DNA of 64,000 nucleotides from Pictodentalium vernedei (GCA_031216915.1 CM062297.1:830082786-830146785); one strand, 5' to 3'; positions 11,834-22,641 are shown, counted from the first letter of the stretch. The notes: generated from the letters alone by a model not told the origin. Program-made: numbers and translations.

Positions 11834-12515
11834 TTGGTGTTTAAGGTCACATACTTATGCACAATGGCTAATCGTGACCGTGACAGTTTTACGGGTGGAG
11901 GAAGCCGGAGTACCCGGAGAGAACCACCGAGCAACGACGAGCAGCTGTCAGCTCCCCAACATCGTAACTCTGAACTCTGCACCGCAGCACAGGCAAGGTT
12001 AGAGTGGTTGAAGACATGCGCACCATCGACGTGCAGTACGCCTCAGTACACAGCGTCATCGTGCCCCCATGTAGGCAATCGGGGTGAAGCGTCTTGCCCA
12101 AGGACACAACGCGGTTGCCGCAGGTGGGATTCGAACCGAGGACCTCTCGGCTTGCAGCCTGCACCTCTACCAACTGAGCCACCGCGCCCCCTGGGTTTTC
12201 CAATGGGTGCATTCGTGTGTACAAGACTGGAGAAATTCAGAAGAATCTATTCTTCTCGAGTAACTGTGAGTGTTCTTTCTTACACAGTCAGTGACAGTCG
12301 TACAGTCTTCCGGATATGAATGTTAACTATGGTTAGATATTTAAAGTTATTCACCTTCATTGATCATTCACCTCACAAAACAATGCAATTTAGCCCCGAC
12401 GTGTAGTAGACGTGTACCACCTTGAAAATGAACGACGATCGACTAAAAATAAAAAACGTCGACTACTTCAATAGTCGACGGTTAGTCGACTAATCGAATA
12501 ATCGCGACAGCCCTA
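11264..12515. mobile_element. hAT-like non-autonomous element, family A, copy 2 (inverted)
   Basis: Same family as 9523-10365 but in the opposite orientation. Ends are TTGGGCTGTCGCGA and TCGCGACAGCCCTA, flanked by the 8-bp duplication AAAACATG (11256-11263 and 12516-12523). It is longer than copy 1 because a SINE sits inside it at 11795-12192. Confidence 0.9.
11795..12192 (-). mobile_element. SINE with tRNA-like head
   Basis: On the minus strand the 5' end reads like a tRNA, with A box TGGCTCAGTTGG (12170-12181) and B box GGTTCGAATCC (12127-12137). A body with GTCCTTGGGCAAG follows, then a 3' segment with CTCCGGGTACTCCGGCTTCC and an (AAAT)n tail. It is flanked by the 12-bp duplication GGGTTTTCCAAT (11783-11794 and 12193-12204). 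Confidence 0.92.
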
Positions 12516-12579
12516 AAAACATGTAACTGCTCAGTTATTCAAGAAAATGCAAAAGTTATTAATTGTCTTAGGTAAGGGG
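12516..12579. mobile_element. Right-end remnant of a piggyBac-like MITE
   Basis: AGTTATTCAAGAAAATG through CTTAGGTAAGGGG followed by TTAAT resembles the right half of subfamily A. The hAT-like copy at 11264-12515 appears to sit inside this degraded MITE, whose left part before 11264 is hardly recognisable (GGGGGCAAAAACATG). Confidence 0.55.
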
Positions 12580-13085
12580 TTAATATGAAATATAATATTA
12601 TGTACAGAAAATACTAGACCCGAACAAGATATTGCACGTAGAGTAGACATGTTTGTTTATGGTGCACGGGGTGGCGAGTTGAAACGTGATCATCTTCTTC
12701 CTTTCTTATCTGACTATGAACATCTAAGATATTAATAACATCATGTTGGAAGTTCCCGTTAAAACAAGTACAAGTATGGTGTACTCAAAACTGATGTATT
12801 ATGCAGGGGGTCGCATTTTGTGAGATAGTCTCAAATCAGTTCAGCCTGTTTCTCAAAAGGATGTTACATGGCATAGACAATTGGATAAGTGTGTTAGTCT
12901 CTCAATCACGAGGGCTCCGATCGACTCACGCTTGCGAAAGATCTCCAGGTGTCTGAATACTCTCTCGCAGCATCAACTGTGTGGTTGGTGCTGTAACAGC
13001 GCACCTGATTATCTTGTGGAGACTCAAAATGACTGCCACGGTGAAGCGTATGACACACTTCGGGGCGTCGGAATATCTCTACGTA
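12580..13085. other. Intron sequence without recognised features
   Basis: An 82-residue frame on the plus strand (12881-13129) runs into the adjacent MITE and has no family resemblance. Nothing else seen. Confidence 0.5.
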
Positions 13086-13378
13086 CAGTTAAAATTGGAA
13101 GTCCTGTCACGAACTGTACGTTTATCTAGGCTTAATTGGGCGTAGGAATTGCACGCAGTTGCCATATCGAAAGGCACCCAAAGCACGGCAGGTTCTCCTG
13201 GTTACTCATAGCAAACACAGGCAATGTTTCTGCCAATGGACCTCCGGGTTAACATTGCTTGTACACAGGCCATATGTACATACTTCGATAGCTTTACAGG
13301 GGTTATAACGCGTAGATTAATGCGCAGATCAGCGTGCTATTTGTGCGCATTTCATGACATGACTTCTAGTTTTACCTG
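13086..13378. mobile_element. Tc1/mariner-like MITE, family D (CAGTTAAAAYTRG ends), copy 1
   Basis: The ends CAGTTAAAATTGGAAGTCC and GACTTCTAGTTTTACCTG are flanked by TA. Subterminal parts include GTCCTGTCACGAACTG and CATTTCATGACATGAC. The centre carries one arm of the CCAATGGACCTCCGGGT palindrome. Confidence 0.8.
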
Positions 13379-13399
13379 TATAGTATTCGAGAATGAGTC

Positions 13400-13944
13400 G
13401 CGAAGTTGACACTACCGGTGTCATTTCAATTAAGCTGCAGCAAAAGGCCTTGGCAAGAAATTAGCTTAGATCCCAAAATAATAAAGGTAAAAATTATGTC
13501 GCCATCTCTAATCCAACCTTTTCAATGCTTTCATTATCACACAGCTCTGTGCACTCACAATGTGACACTCTGTCATAGCCTTGTACCGTACCAACCTCAA
13601 CGCCAATGACTTATTTGTAGTGGTGGCTCCACCACATACACGGATACACACATGTGCACTAAGACACCAATAAGTTACCATAAATCACCCTCTGACAAAC
13701 AGATTTTGAATATAAATCACGAAATTGCCATTTGTTCGAAAATGGTTGTTTTGTTGAGTTTACGTAATAACGTACGAGTGTTTTTCAAAAATGGCAACAA
13801 TCCAACGACATATTTTACTTCCCCATAGCATACGAACAAGCAACTGCGATGCACAACTTACTGTACCCGAAATTAAAACGGCATTTTTAAAGTTACAACT
13901 TTTCCTAACAAAACAGCAGCACCGTCGAGCAAAAGTTACAATTA
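13400..13944. other. Intron sequence without recognised features
   Basis: No repeat, RNA or coding signal that I recognise. Confidence 0.45.
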
Positions 13945-14119
13945 GGCAGTTGAAAAAAATATAAACAGTTCAACAAAACCATATCAAGTGACTCCTCATC
14001 GAACTCGTTCCAATGAGGGGTCACATTATTTATTTGGTTTTGTTGAAAATTTGTGACAAATTTAAAAATAAAATGGATTAAAAAACAAATGTTGATACAA
14101 TGTACGTTGGGTAAAGGGA
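13945..14119. mobile_element. piggyBac-like MITE, subfamily B, left-truncated
   Basis: Arms CAACAAAACCATATCAAGTG and GGGGTCACATTATT...TTTTGTTG surround a shortened TCGAACTCGTTCC core. The right end is CGTTGGGTAAAGGG followed by ATAA. The outer left arm with its terminus is missing. Confidence 0.7.
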
Positions 14120-14327
14120 TAATCCTTTGCGTAGCGTACCGGCAATATCCGGGCATGGCAATTATCGAGTATCTCCATTCAAACTGAATTATTTTTCCAG
14201 TTCAAATTCATATATTCAAAGTTTACTTTTGACACCAAAAATAAATTATTTTAATTGCTCAAGAAAATGAAAACTCTAATCAGAACAACTTCTTGACAAA
14301 ATATAATTTTATTACATGCCTATTCTA

Positions 14328-14584
14328 CAGTACGTGGAGAGAGTATTATCATTAAATCACTCGCAGAGTGGAGATTCCACCCAGGCAATAATTGCAAATT
14401 TGTTGCAAAGCATAACCAGCACAAGCAAAGTTTCAGCCAATGGACCTCCGGGTAAAACCCGGAGGTCCATTGGCTGAAACATTGCTTGTATTTTTCGTCG
14501 ATATGTACAAAATTTGAAAGTTATAACTTGGGTGGTTACTCCAATCCGCGGGTGATTTAGTTACAATCCAATCTCCATGCATTG
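14328..14584. mobile_element. Tc1/mariner-like MITE, family C (CAGTACGTGGAGAG ends), copy 1
   Basis: TA then CAGTACGTGGAGAG on the left, and TCTCCATGCATTG then TA on the right. The middle is a strong palindrome built from CAGCCAATGGACCTCCGGGT and its complement. Subterminal motifs such as AAATCACYCGCAGAGTGGAG are mirrored on the other side. Confidence 0.85.
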
Positions 14585-14594
14585 TATGTAATCC

Positions 14595-15085
14595 CCATCT
14601 ACAGCAAAACTAAACTATGCGGAAAATGAAAATCTGTTCCGCACATATGTGCGAACGGAAATCGTTGAGGGACTATTTTTAAATAGAAGCGCAATTTCAT
14701 TGGAATTTTCTGCAAATCGTGCACCGCAATTACATAATGAATCGCTAGCGATAGCCGAAAATCGTCCCCTGAGTTTCAATGTGTTCTATGTGCCAATATG
14801 CACATAGAGCACATTTGAACTCAGGGAACGAAATAGTAACACAGGTTATTCTCACAAATTTGATTGGCGATAAAATGTGTTGTTTTTGTTGATAGTTGTC
14901 AAATGAATTGCTGCGTGTCCTTCTAATAATTGTTTTTGTAGACATGAAGGTGTGTAATAAACACAGAACGACACATGCGCGGGATTGGGTTAATCGATAT
15001 GGCAATTGTGCCATCGCGGAAGAATAAAACTCGTGTTATATCGATTAACCCATTTCCATACGTGTGTTGTTCTGTGTTTATCTTT
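14595..15085. mobile_element. Multi-hairpin repeat family E, copy 1
   Basis: Related to 47127-47655 and, reversed, 29745-30285. It carries a hairpin around 14762-14825 (GAGTTTCAATGTGTTCTATG) and a second, partly deleted inverted repeat (CACAGAACGACAC...GGTTAATCGATATGGC and complement) at its right end. Class unknown; no coding capacity. Confidence 0.65.
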
Positions 15086-15232
15086 CACCACCAATGATTT
15101 AATGAGCAAAATAAACTTGTTTTATCCCGTCGTTTGCATGAATCTAAATATTGCGTACACGTTGGTGTGAGTTTATCAAGGACACAATCATATTTTAGAG
15201 GAATTTAGAAAGTTGATTTCTGATTTCCTTAC

Positions 15233-15290
15233 CGGGAATCGAACCCTCGGCAACCCCGCCTGGAGTCCAACACCTAAACCACTAAAAATT
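15233..15290 (-). other. tRNA-like fragment, probably a SINE head
   Basis: On the minus strand GTGGTTTAGGTGTTGGACTC and GGGTTCGATTCCCGG resemble the A-box region and the T-arm/B box of a tRNA. The 5' part of the acceptor stem and a closing 3' half are not evident, so I do not call a tRNA gene. A SINE head or a decayed tRNA are both possible. Confidence 0.45.
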
Positions 15291-15429
15291 GAACACTGTC
15301 AAAAAACGACGACTGGAATCTAGCTTTCGAGACGAAGTTCTCATGATTAATTGCTTTAGCATGAGAATGTGGAATGCGCTGGCTTCAGTACGACGAAAGT
15401 GTTGTGATTGGCTTCAGACAAAGAAAGGA

Positions 15430-15725
15430 ACGGGTGTAGCAACCACTTTTGTTGCAACAACCACTTTTGTTACAGCTCACCACTTTTGTTGCAACACTTG
15501 CCCACTTTTGTTACAGCTCACCACTTTTGTTACAAAATCAACCACTTTTGTTACAAAATGAGCTCACCAGTTTCATTACAAACATCGCCCATTTTTGTAA
15601 CAACAAAAAAAAAATCGCTTACCACTTTTGTTACAACAATCGTCCATTATTGTTACAATTTTTTTCAGTGTGAAAAATGAAGTAATAATCTGCAAGTTTT
15701 GCGAAACATGACGTTCAGTCATGAT
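15430..15725. repeat. CCACTTTTGTTACAA minisatellite, left arm of an inverted pair
   Basis: Units of about 25-30 bp based on ACCACTTTTGTTACAA repeat from 15445 to 15660, followed by CAGTGTGAAAAATGAAGTAA. The whole block returns reversed at 19300-19570 with matching sequence on both sides of the minisatellite. The three overlapping frames with repeated FCYN-type peptides come from this repeat. Confidence 0.85.
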
Positions 15726-15726
15726 T

Positions 15727-15970
15727 ATCGGGAGCGCGGTTGCTCAGTGGTTAGAGCGTCGGTCTTAAGATCGGAAGGTGGTGAGTTTGATGCCTGACCG
15801 GGGTAACTTGCGTTATGTTCTTAAGCAAGGCACTTACTCCCAATTGCCCGCTTGGGAGCACGGCTGCCCCATGTACTGAGGCGTATCGCATGTTGACAGC
15901 AAGCACGCATGCCTACAACCAATGCTGACCCTGCTCCTGTGGGATTAGGACGTTGGAGAGTTGACAGTTA
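15727..15970 (+). mobile_element. SINE with a different tRNA-like head
   Basis: GGGAGCGCGGTTGCTCAGTG through GGTCTTAAGATCGG and a weak B box (GAGTTTGATGCCTG) look tRNA-derived. The body TTCTTAAGCAAGGCACTTAC and TGTACTGAGGCGTATCGCATG matches the body of the other SINEs in the window. It sits just after the minisatellite arm. Old copy; no clear flanking duplication. Confidence 0.65.
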
Positions 15971-16245
15971 CTCGCTAAAACTATCTTCGACACAATATAA
16001 CCTCAGCTAGTAAAATGTCAAAAACCACCAATAATCCAATAATAATTATCAAACCAAACCACTGTCGCGCATGTTCAGTGATAATGCCATTCCGTTCCTT
16101 ACTATTGGGTGATATAGTAACCTGCCCCCTTGCGACAATGTTGTCGTGATGGTATTTAGTGCACCGGTCGCATGCGCAACAACATGCGTAAATCTGAAAT
16201 GGCGCGTACCTATCGGTGTCAATTATAGGAGATTCCAACTCCTTG

Positions 16246-17855
16246 AGCCCTGGGCCTTAGGAGTATGTGATGTTGACTTCTTGCCCTTTTTAGCAGGTTC
16301 TCATGCAGGTTCTCATCTGACGTCATCAGTCACGTGACCGGAAGGGATGGTGTGACGTTGCCATGGTAGCCCGCGTGAGAGGCCATATTGTGACGTCATT
16401 CCCATGGTGACACGTGACTCCACTGCGCATGCCCAGGACGTTTCTAGCCTGACGCACTCTTCCACCAGTTATTTTGACTATGGGCGCCGCCATCTTGGTT
16501 GTTAGGGGTAGCATGTGGTTGCTACCTCATGGCCTCATCACCCTCTAGTGAACATCTCCCGTATGAGGATAAGGGGCCTATGAGATGAAGCCTCATTGAG
16601 GCCTCACCTCACATCCATCTTATCCTCATCTTGGTTCGAGTGACCATTAGTGATCACCTATGGTGATCGTTAAAGATCTCCTGTGGTGATCGCTAGTGAT
16701 CATCTCCCCGAAGGATTCGAAGGGTGTGAGGTGAGGCCCATGTCACTGGGTGGAGGAGTATGGGACTAATGGAAGGGGGCGGGGGGCTGTGTCGTTCTAA
16801 ACCAATGTGTCTGGTGCAGGGTCATTTGGAATGGGCCCGAGGATCGGTCCCCATGAATGACAGGGGAAGCTAGGGGTAGGATCACTGGGTCACACATGAA
16901 TGGGATGGCGGGTCACGTGGTGAGGTCTTCTGGTCGAAGTTTCTTCTCTGGGTTTGGGTCACCGGGGAACTGTGTCGCTCTTGATCGAGATGTGGGAGTA
17001 GGGTCCCAGGACAGGTCTTCCCTGGAAGGGGTAGTGAGGTGTTGGGTCAAACGTGGAAGGCAAGGGCTTCTGGAAGAAGGGCGACTTTGTCGCTCTCGCT
17101 CGTTCTGTTGGATAATCTCACTAGTGATCGCCTTTGGTATTGGGTATTGGCAGTAGTAGTAGTGGGTGGACCCCGGGGATGTAACGTTTCAAGGTCTAGT
17201 AGGGGTCCGCTGGCCCTGCGGTTTCTTTTTACCTTGGTCGACCAGCTACCCTCCTTTCCCCCAGCAGGCTTACGTGTGCCACCGTACGAGACCCCTGAAA
17301 CTATACCTCCCAGAGAGCCACCCGCTGCTACTAAACGGTCCGTTGGGGTAGGTTTGGGTCATTTGTGGTTTGGTGTGGTGGTCCGCTGAATCGAACACAC
17401 CCTCAGAACACGCCCCTGTCCAACAAGAAGGTATTCCGAACCACAGTCACCACGTCCTACCATACGGTATAAGGAAATGGGCTGGAAGCACCTGAAAAAG
17501 TATTCTGCTCCAATTGCCAGGGCATACTCCCACAGAATCGAACACACCATCAAAACACTGCCCTGCCAACAGCGAGGCTATTGGGCCCCATAGCAACCAC
17601 GTGCTGCTCTAACAACCAAGATGTCGGTGCCTATAAACAAAAATGGCTGTCGGAGGAGTGTCTCACCTTAGAAACACGTGCTGCACCTACGCAGTGGAAC
17701 GACGTGTCACCATGGGAATGACACCACAAGATGGCCACTCACGCGGGATACCATGGTGGACGTCACTTGACTAATGAAGTCAAATGAGAACATGCATGAG
17801 AACCTGCTAAAAGGGCAATAAGTCAACATCACATACTACTGACCTTGGCCCAAGC
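16246..17855. mobile_element. Unclassified element with about 280-bp terminal inverted repeats
   Basis: The left end, TGGGCCTTAGGAGTATGTGA then TTAGCAGGTTCTCATGCAGG, is mirrored at 17585-17855 (CCTGCTAAAAGGGCAATAAG, CACATACTACTGACC). The arms stay similar inward to CCATCTTGGTTGTTAG and its complement. The interior (16530-17585) is GC- and G-rich, unlike the surroundings. Frames of 64-116 residues inside have no resemblance I can name. No target-site duplication was found. Confidence 0.7.
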
Positions 17856-18074
17856 ATTTTATGTTTGTTTCTTCACCGCTTCTTCTTTACCTAGTGGGAT
17901 GATCTCCCCGAATTTCAAGCCATTTTGCCGCTTTTTCTGTCCAGGAAATCTGCGAATTGAACAATTTACTACCATAATCCCTATTTAACACTATTCGTAT
18001 TACTACGTTACACCACATCCATTAGAAACAACCCCGCAACGACAACATACAAATGGTGACGTAGCTATTTTCCG
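17856..18074. other. Intron sequence without recognised features
   Basis: Short unannotated stretch between the TIR element and the ACTCCGAAGG minisatellite. Confidence 0.4.
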
Positions 18075-18245
18075 AATACACATTACTCCGAAAGTCAGTT
18101 TTTCCGACGGCCACTACTCCGTAGGTCCGTTTTTCCGACGGCTCATAACTCCGAAAGCTCATTACTCCGAAGGCCCCTAACTCCGAAGGCTTTTTACTCC
18201 GAAAGACTATTACTCCGAAGGCCCATAACTCCGAAGGCCCGTTAC
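18075..18245. repeat. ACTCCGAAGGCC minisatellite
   Basis: Variants of TTACTCCGAAGGCCC and TTTTTCCGACGGC repeat about ten times at 14-18 bp spacing. No function inferred. Confidence 0.8.
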
Positions 18246-18249
18246 TACA

Positions 18250-18905
18250 AAGACCAGTGACAAGAGAATGCAGTCATATAGATGTATTACAGGTCGCCAG
18301 ATGTCTTGAAAATTTACCAGAGTACCCCCGACACCATTCGAGAGTTTCGCTCGTAGAGTAAACCCTGAAGATGACCCCTTTCCCTGAGAGAGAGTATCGC
18401 CGGGTATAGTACCCAGCAGATAACCAAATATTAATAATAATAATAATAAATCCCGCACTACCTGGAAAAAAATTTGAACTTCTTATACAAAATCACACAA
18501 ATATAATTGTCATTGTAACCTGCTCTATGAAAGGGTTTCAATGACTTCCATAATTGTGTTATTACATTTGAAGGAAAGTGAGACTTACTCCAATGTAATT
18601 TGTGTATGAAAATTTGTTAAAGAAAATCGTTATAATGTGCCGGAGTATAATCGGTGACCCTACCACCCACCCCATTCCCGCGCTGTCCACACACTACCAC
18701 TATACGTTTTCGCGCTCGCTATAGGCCAGAAAAGTCAAATAATTACCCACAATAAGACTAATACCGTTAAAACAAACGTTACTATATGTCAAAATAACAA
18801 TACAAGTCTGAGTCTCATTGGATGGCATTCATAGTTTTATTGTTATGTTAATAATTTCTATATACATTTTTCAATTTTTTACTTCATTTCTAAAAAACCT
18901 TCTTT
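18250..18905. other. Intron sequence; one short trinucleotide run
   Basis: An (AAT)n run lies at 18429-18448. Otherwise AT-rich with no recognised feature. Confidence 0.45.
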
Positions 18906-18907
18906 CT

Positions 18908-19060
18908 TTATTTATTTATTTGGGGTTTAACGACACTTAAGACAGTCAGGGTTATCTCGTGTCAGACAGTTTCACTGGTGGAGGAAACCGGGGTCCACGG
19001 AGAGAACCACCGATCAGCGGCGAGTATCTGCACTGTGGTGACGGGTTAAAGTATTGCCAA
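18908..19060 (-). mobile_element. Diverged SINE 3' fragment
   Basis: TTTATTTATTTGGGGTTTAA, then GGTGGAGGAAACCGGGGTCC and GAGAGAACCACCGA, match the 3' half and tail of the SINE family on the minus strand. The head is missing. Confidence 0.65.
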
Positions 19061-19299
19061 AGGGCCCTACTCAACTAAGTCAATTGTTTCGATAAAAAAG
19101 AAGAGAAATGGCGAGACATTCAGAGGATTACTGTATAAAGTAAAAAGGCACCTCATCCAAGAAGACTGCGGTCAAAAGATCGGGAAAGAAACAGCAGTCC
19201 CATTGCCCTGAATGCTAGAATTTTCCGAAAATAGTCAACTTTAGAATTCCTGTACACATGTGAAAATGATGTTGGTACCGGACATACGCAACAGGTTTA

Positions 19300-19570
19300 G
19301 ATTTTGATAACCATGACTGAACGTCGCATCCAAGTACTTGCAGATTATTTCATATTTCACACTGACAATAATTGTAACAAAAATGGGCGATTGTTGTAAC
19401 AAAAGTGGTGAGCGAGTTTTTTTTTGTTACAAAAATGGGCGATGTTTGTAACAAAAGTGGTGAGCTCATTTTGTAACAAAAGTGGTTGATTTTGTGACTA
19501 AAGTGGTGAGCTGTGACAAAAGTGGGCAAATGTAACAAAAGTGGTGACCTGTAACAAACGTGGTTGCTAC
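19300..19570. repeat. TTGTAACAAAAGTGG minisatellite, right arm of the inverted pair
   Basis: Reverse complement of the 15430-15725 block, including the adjoining TTTCACACTGACAATAATTG and CATGACTGAACGTCG. The interval between the arms holds a SINE and the 1.6-kb TIR element. Confidence 0.85.
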
Positions 19571-19639
19571 AAACGGGCCTCTGTGTGTTTTCCAAATGAC
19601 ACAATAGTGTTTTAGCGGAATTTAGAACTTCTGTTATTT

Positions 19640-20240
19640 TAGAAATTGTCTGCGAATAGTCTGATTTCCCTCGTCTTTTTTCTCATCAAAGATTTTCAAT
19701 TTGATTTGAGTCACAATCATATTTGTTCCGACAGAGGTCAAAGGGGGTTGGTGGAGGAATTGACAATTGCGTTGGTATCTTATGTCAGAGGTTCTGCGAT
19801 CGATCCTCTGACGGGAGAGAAAGTGTTCGAACTCTCTCTCGTAATATCAATTGTAAGTATCGACATGGGGAGGGAGGCTAAGGTTTCATTTGTGGTATTG
19901 GATAAGAGCGAGGGCATACAGTTGCCGTTACTGATGTCATCCTACAAACAAATGCCCCTGGGTAAAGGGGAGGCGTCGATAATATTAGTTGAAGAATTTG
20001 TTCTTCAATCACTGTAAAACAATCTTGAAAATAAATGTTGGTGGTGTAAAGCATTGCTAATATCTGTCGGAAATGTAGGGGTCTCGTACCCACTACCTTC
20101 CCAACTCAGAGACAGAAAGGTTATTTGAATCACAGATAATATAGATTTAAAGGTAACTAATACTTGGAATATCAACAATAATATGATATGTGTTTAACAG
20201 AACTCCATACACGACAATGTATAATGATAAACATACTTAC
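19640..20240. other. Intron sequence with an unrecognised 123-residue open frame
   Basis: A plus-strand frame at 19646-20017 (123 codons) is unusually long for this AT-rich background. It shows no motif, signal peptide or family resemblance that I can identify and starts inside TE-rich intron sequence. I regard it as chance or an old repeat remnant. Confidence 0.35.
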
Positions 20241-20378
20241 TTCAACACCTGTAGACGTCATAGTCTTAGTATATTTAAAATCACACACAATAAAGCACAC
20301 CAGGTAGGTACTCATTTTCACCGATCGCTCGAACACAGTCTTTTTAAGTCCGACGTATTCTGTACTAGGAACAATTTC
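20241..20378 (-). CDS. M1 aminopeptidase, exon 3 (KMSTYL..VCDF block)
   Basis: Third coding exon, 138 bp, exactly 46 codons, phase 0 at both ends, residues 254-299. The acceptor is TATTTTTAG|GAAATT and the donor GTTGAA|GTAAGT. The peptide contains FERSVKMSTYLVCFIVCDF, which corresponds to the M1 signature FxxTPxMSTYLLAFxVxDF. Ala is replaced by Cys in the usual LLAF. In M1 structures this segment leads from the first domain into the catalytic domain. The splice consensus is strong on both sides, and the join reads VK-EIVP upstream and GVE-VRVYA downstream, as expected for the family. Confidence 0.94.
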
Positions 20379-20598
20379 CTAAAAATAGTGAATTAAAATA
20401 AATTCTAGAAAAATGAAAAAGACATCCCATTTTTTAATTTGCGTGCAGAAAAGAGAAAAAATGCTGCACTAGCATGAAGATTTTAAGTATTTGTTTTCGT
20501 CCCTGTGCTTTCTCAGAGGTCATCAGTTGTTTGTTTTAAAGAGAGAAAAATGAGAGGTCAAAAGAGCACCAGTGTAATTTCAGTAAACAAGATATGTT

Positions 20599-21264
20599 CA
20601 GGGCTAGGAGGAGTTAAAATTTTCCTTAAAACGTTAAATTGTTAAATAATTCTGCGTTAACGAGTTAAATGTTAAAATGAACAACATTTTAATAACTTCG
20701 GCAATTTTTATTGATTTGAATTTGAATATAATTGAACTTACGTACAGTTCGTCTCTTGAGTTCCAATGTGTTCTATGTGCCTATTGGCAGCCTATTGGCA
20801 CATAGAACACATTGGAACTCAGGGAACTAGTAGTTAAGATAGTTCTCCAAAGTTATCGTAAATTCTAACATTCAGCGATGTTTTCATTTGAGAATACAAT
20901 CGCTACGGCCGTACTCTTAAAAAGAGTTGCTCGAATACCAGTCTTCACATAGAAAATAGGCGTTTAGATGAAGCTGATATTGGTGTATCGTCAAATATCG
21001 GCGGGCCAACTTCGCCAACGTTTGGGAGGAGGGCTGCGGACATCTAAATTATTCGTGTTCTTCAATTTCGTCAAATGGCGCAAAATTCGACGTCATCGGC
21101 ACGCGCGATCCGGCTTGGGTAAACAAAAGATAACGACGCAGTGCTACATATTATACCAGTATAATCTTAAAAGTTAAACGTTATTAACTTGGTTAAATTT
21201 GTTTTAACGTTGTTAAAATAATTTAACACGTTAACGTTTGAAAAATTAACTGCTCCCAGCCCTG
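20599..21264. mobile_element. hAT-like non-autonomous element, family B, copy 1
   Basis: CAGGGCTAGGAGGAGTTAAA on the left and GTTAACTGCTCC-type sequence ending AGCCCTG on the right, flanked by 8-bp near-duplicates GATATGTT and GGTATGTT. Subterminal sequence is full of GTTAA motifs. It contains the 75-bp hairpin AGTTCCAATGTGTTCTATGT at about 20755-20826. Part of the interior (GATGAAGCTGATATTGG) could be a decayed transposase exon, but this is weak. Confidence 0.85.
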
Positions 21265-21269
21265 GGTAT

Positions 21270-21680
21270 GTTCCTTTTAGCAGTGGCATAATTATTCAAA
21301 TACTTTAATCCACATTTACCTTTTCAATTACCCGTATATAACAAATGTGCCCCTAAATAAAATATTAACAATAATAATAAAAGTAAATAAATAAATAAAA
21401 TTTAAGAAAAAGAAAAAAAGGGTCATTAGACATACAGACGAAACAGTTGACACCGAATCGAACAGGCGATAGGTAATAATTTAATCCTATAGCCTGATCA
21501 GGCTTTAGGATTAAATTACTACTTTCCTTCCGCTCCACTTCAAAATGAATTCGTCCGTTTTATATCACAATGCCATTCAGACACACATGGTGGAGTATCA
21601 AAGAATCAGAAAAAAATCTTATATTGCATCTTGTTGCAGGAAGTTAATTGTTTACTTAATTCTCTTTCTACAAAACGTTA
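21270..21680. other. Intron sequence with one small inverted repeat
   Basis: An inverted repeat TTAATCCTAAAGCC-type lies near 21480-21515 (ttaatcctatagcctgatca and its mirror). An AT-rich simple stretch precedes it (21355-21420). No gene. Confidence 0.45.
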
Positions 21681-21928
21681 CAGTACGGCCGACGAGAACT
21701 GGCCACTTTCCACGGTTGAAATATTTTCACAGAAGCAATAAAATAAGGTTCCAAACACTAAGCTTGGAAATAATCATCAAACATTTTAATTAATGAAGCA
21801 CCGGGTACAACCCGGTGCTTCATCAATTAAACTTTTTTTTCTAGTGAAGATTGTTATTACTTGCTAAACGCATGCGTAGGCATCACTGCCCACGCGAGGA
21901 TTACGACCAGTCCACGGCGACTGCATTG
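21681..21928. mobile_element. TA-flanked MITE, family F (GAAGCACCGGGT hairpin), copy 1
   Basis: TA then CAGTACGGCCGACG on the left and CCACGGCGACTGCATTG on the right. The centre is the palindrome AATGAAGCACCGGGTACAAC / CCGGTGCTTCAT. Flanking arms include CATGCGTAGGCATCACTGCC. Confidence 0.78.
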
Positions 21929-22009
21929 TCGTTATCTTATTGCAACAAATTAGTGTTAGTGATTTTGCTACAGTAAGTTAGTTATCGTGCTACAATGGTG
22001 ACATTACAG

Positions 22010-22210
22010 AAAGACGCAGTTCAAATAGACACTTCCCAGAGAAAAGGTCTTAGAAAGACACTTCCCAAAGGGTCAGGCCACAGATAGACACCTCTCGAGC
22101 AGACACTTTCCATTTACAAGATGACTAGATTGCCGCTTTCCATATAGACTTTAGGAATGGTGGACGGGTCCCAGATAGACGCTTCCCAGTTTGACGCCAG
22201 GTACTCGGGT
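22010..22210. repeat. Degenerate minisatellite (AGACACTTCCCAGA)
   Basis: Variants of CAGATAGACACTTCCCAGA recur at irregular spacing. On the opposite strand the motif CTGGGAAGTGTCTATCTG resembles the units at 23390-23580. Confidence 0.6.
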
Positions 22211-22641
22211 GCCGGCTGGACAGGTGACTATGAGTATTTGAGATCATTATAAACATCGCGTGCATAAGCACCAACTGAAACTACGCAAACTGAGCTTGAA
22301 GGGGAGTGAATTCTGAACCAAATGAAACGTTTGGGGAAGACCAGTTTAAATAAGCTGTTGGTGGGTGGGTGGGGGGACCATGTGGAAAGCGACGAGTGTA
22401 ACAATAATAACATGTGGTAAGGACGTGATACATTCGAAACAAGCGAATTATAATATCAAGCCAGGGTGAACTGGGTAAATGAGATAGTAACAGAAAACTC
22501 TTTAATAGAGATCTATAACCTAGACGTAGAACAACCCAAGAGTAAAACACGTTATGGAGAGAATCATTGAGGATTGTAATAAAAATTGGCGAGAATCGGT
22601 CAGAGCAAACATGCTTTTGGAAGGCCTGTGTTATAAACATA

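Noticed and set aside
12121..12190. Functional tRNA gene (A and B boxes present)
   Set aside because: The same sequence heads several dispersed copies with a common body, AT-rich tail and target duplications, so it is a SINE head.
15289..15680. Three overlapping frames with repeated FCY/LLLQ peptides
   Set aside because: They are different readings of the TTTGTTACAA minisatellite.
16857..17389. Gly/Arg-rich frames in the GC-rich TIR element as a gene
   Set aside because: Overlapping frames of similar length on the same strand with no conserved motif; better explained by composition.
19646..20017. 123-residue plus-strand frame as a host gene inside intron 3
   Set aside because: No family resemblance, no splice or promoter evidence; plausible by chance in 64 kb.
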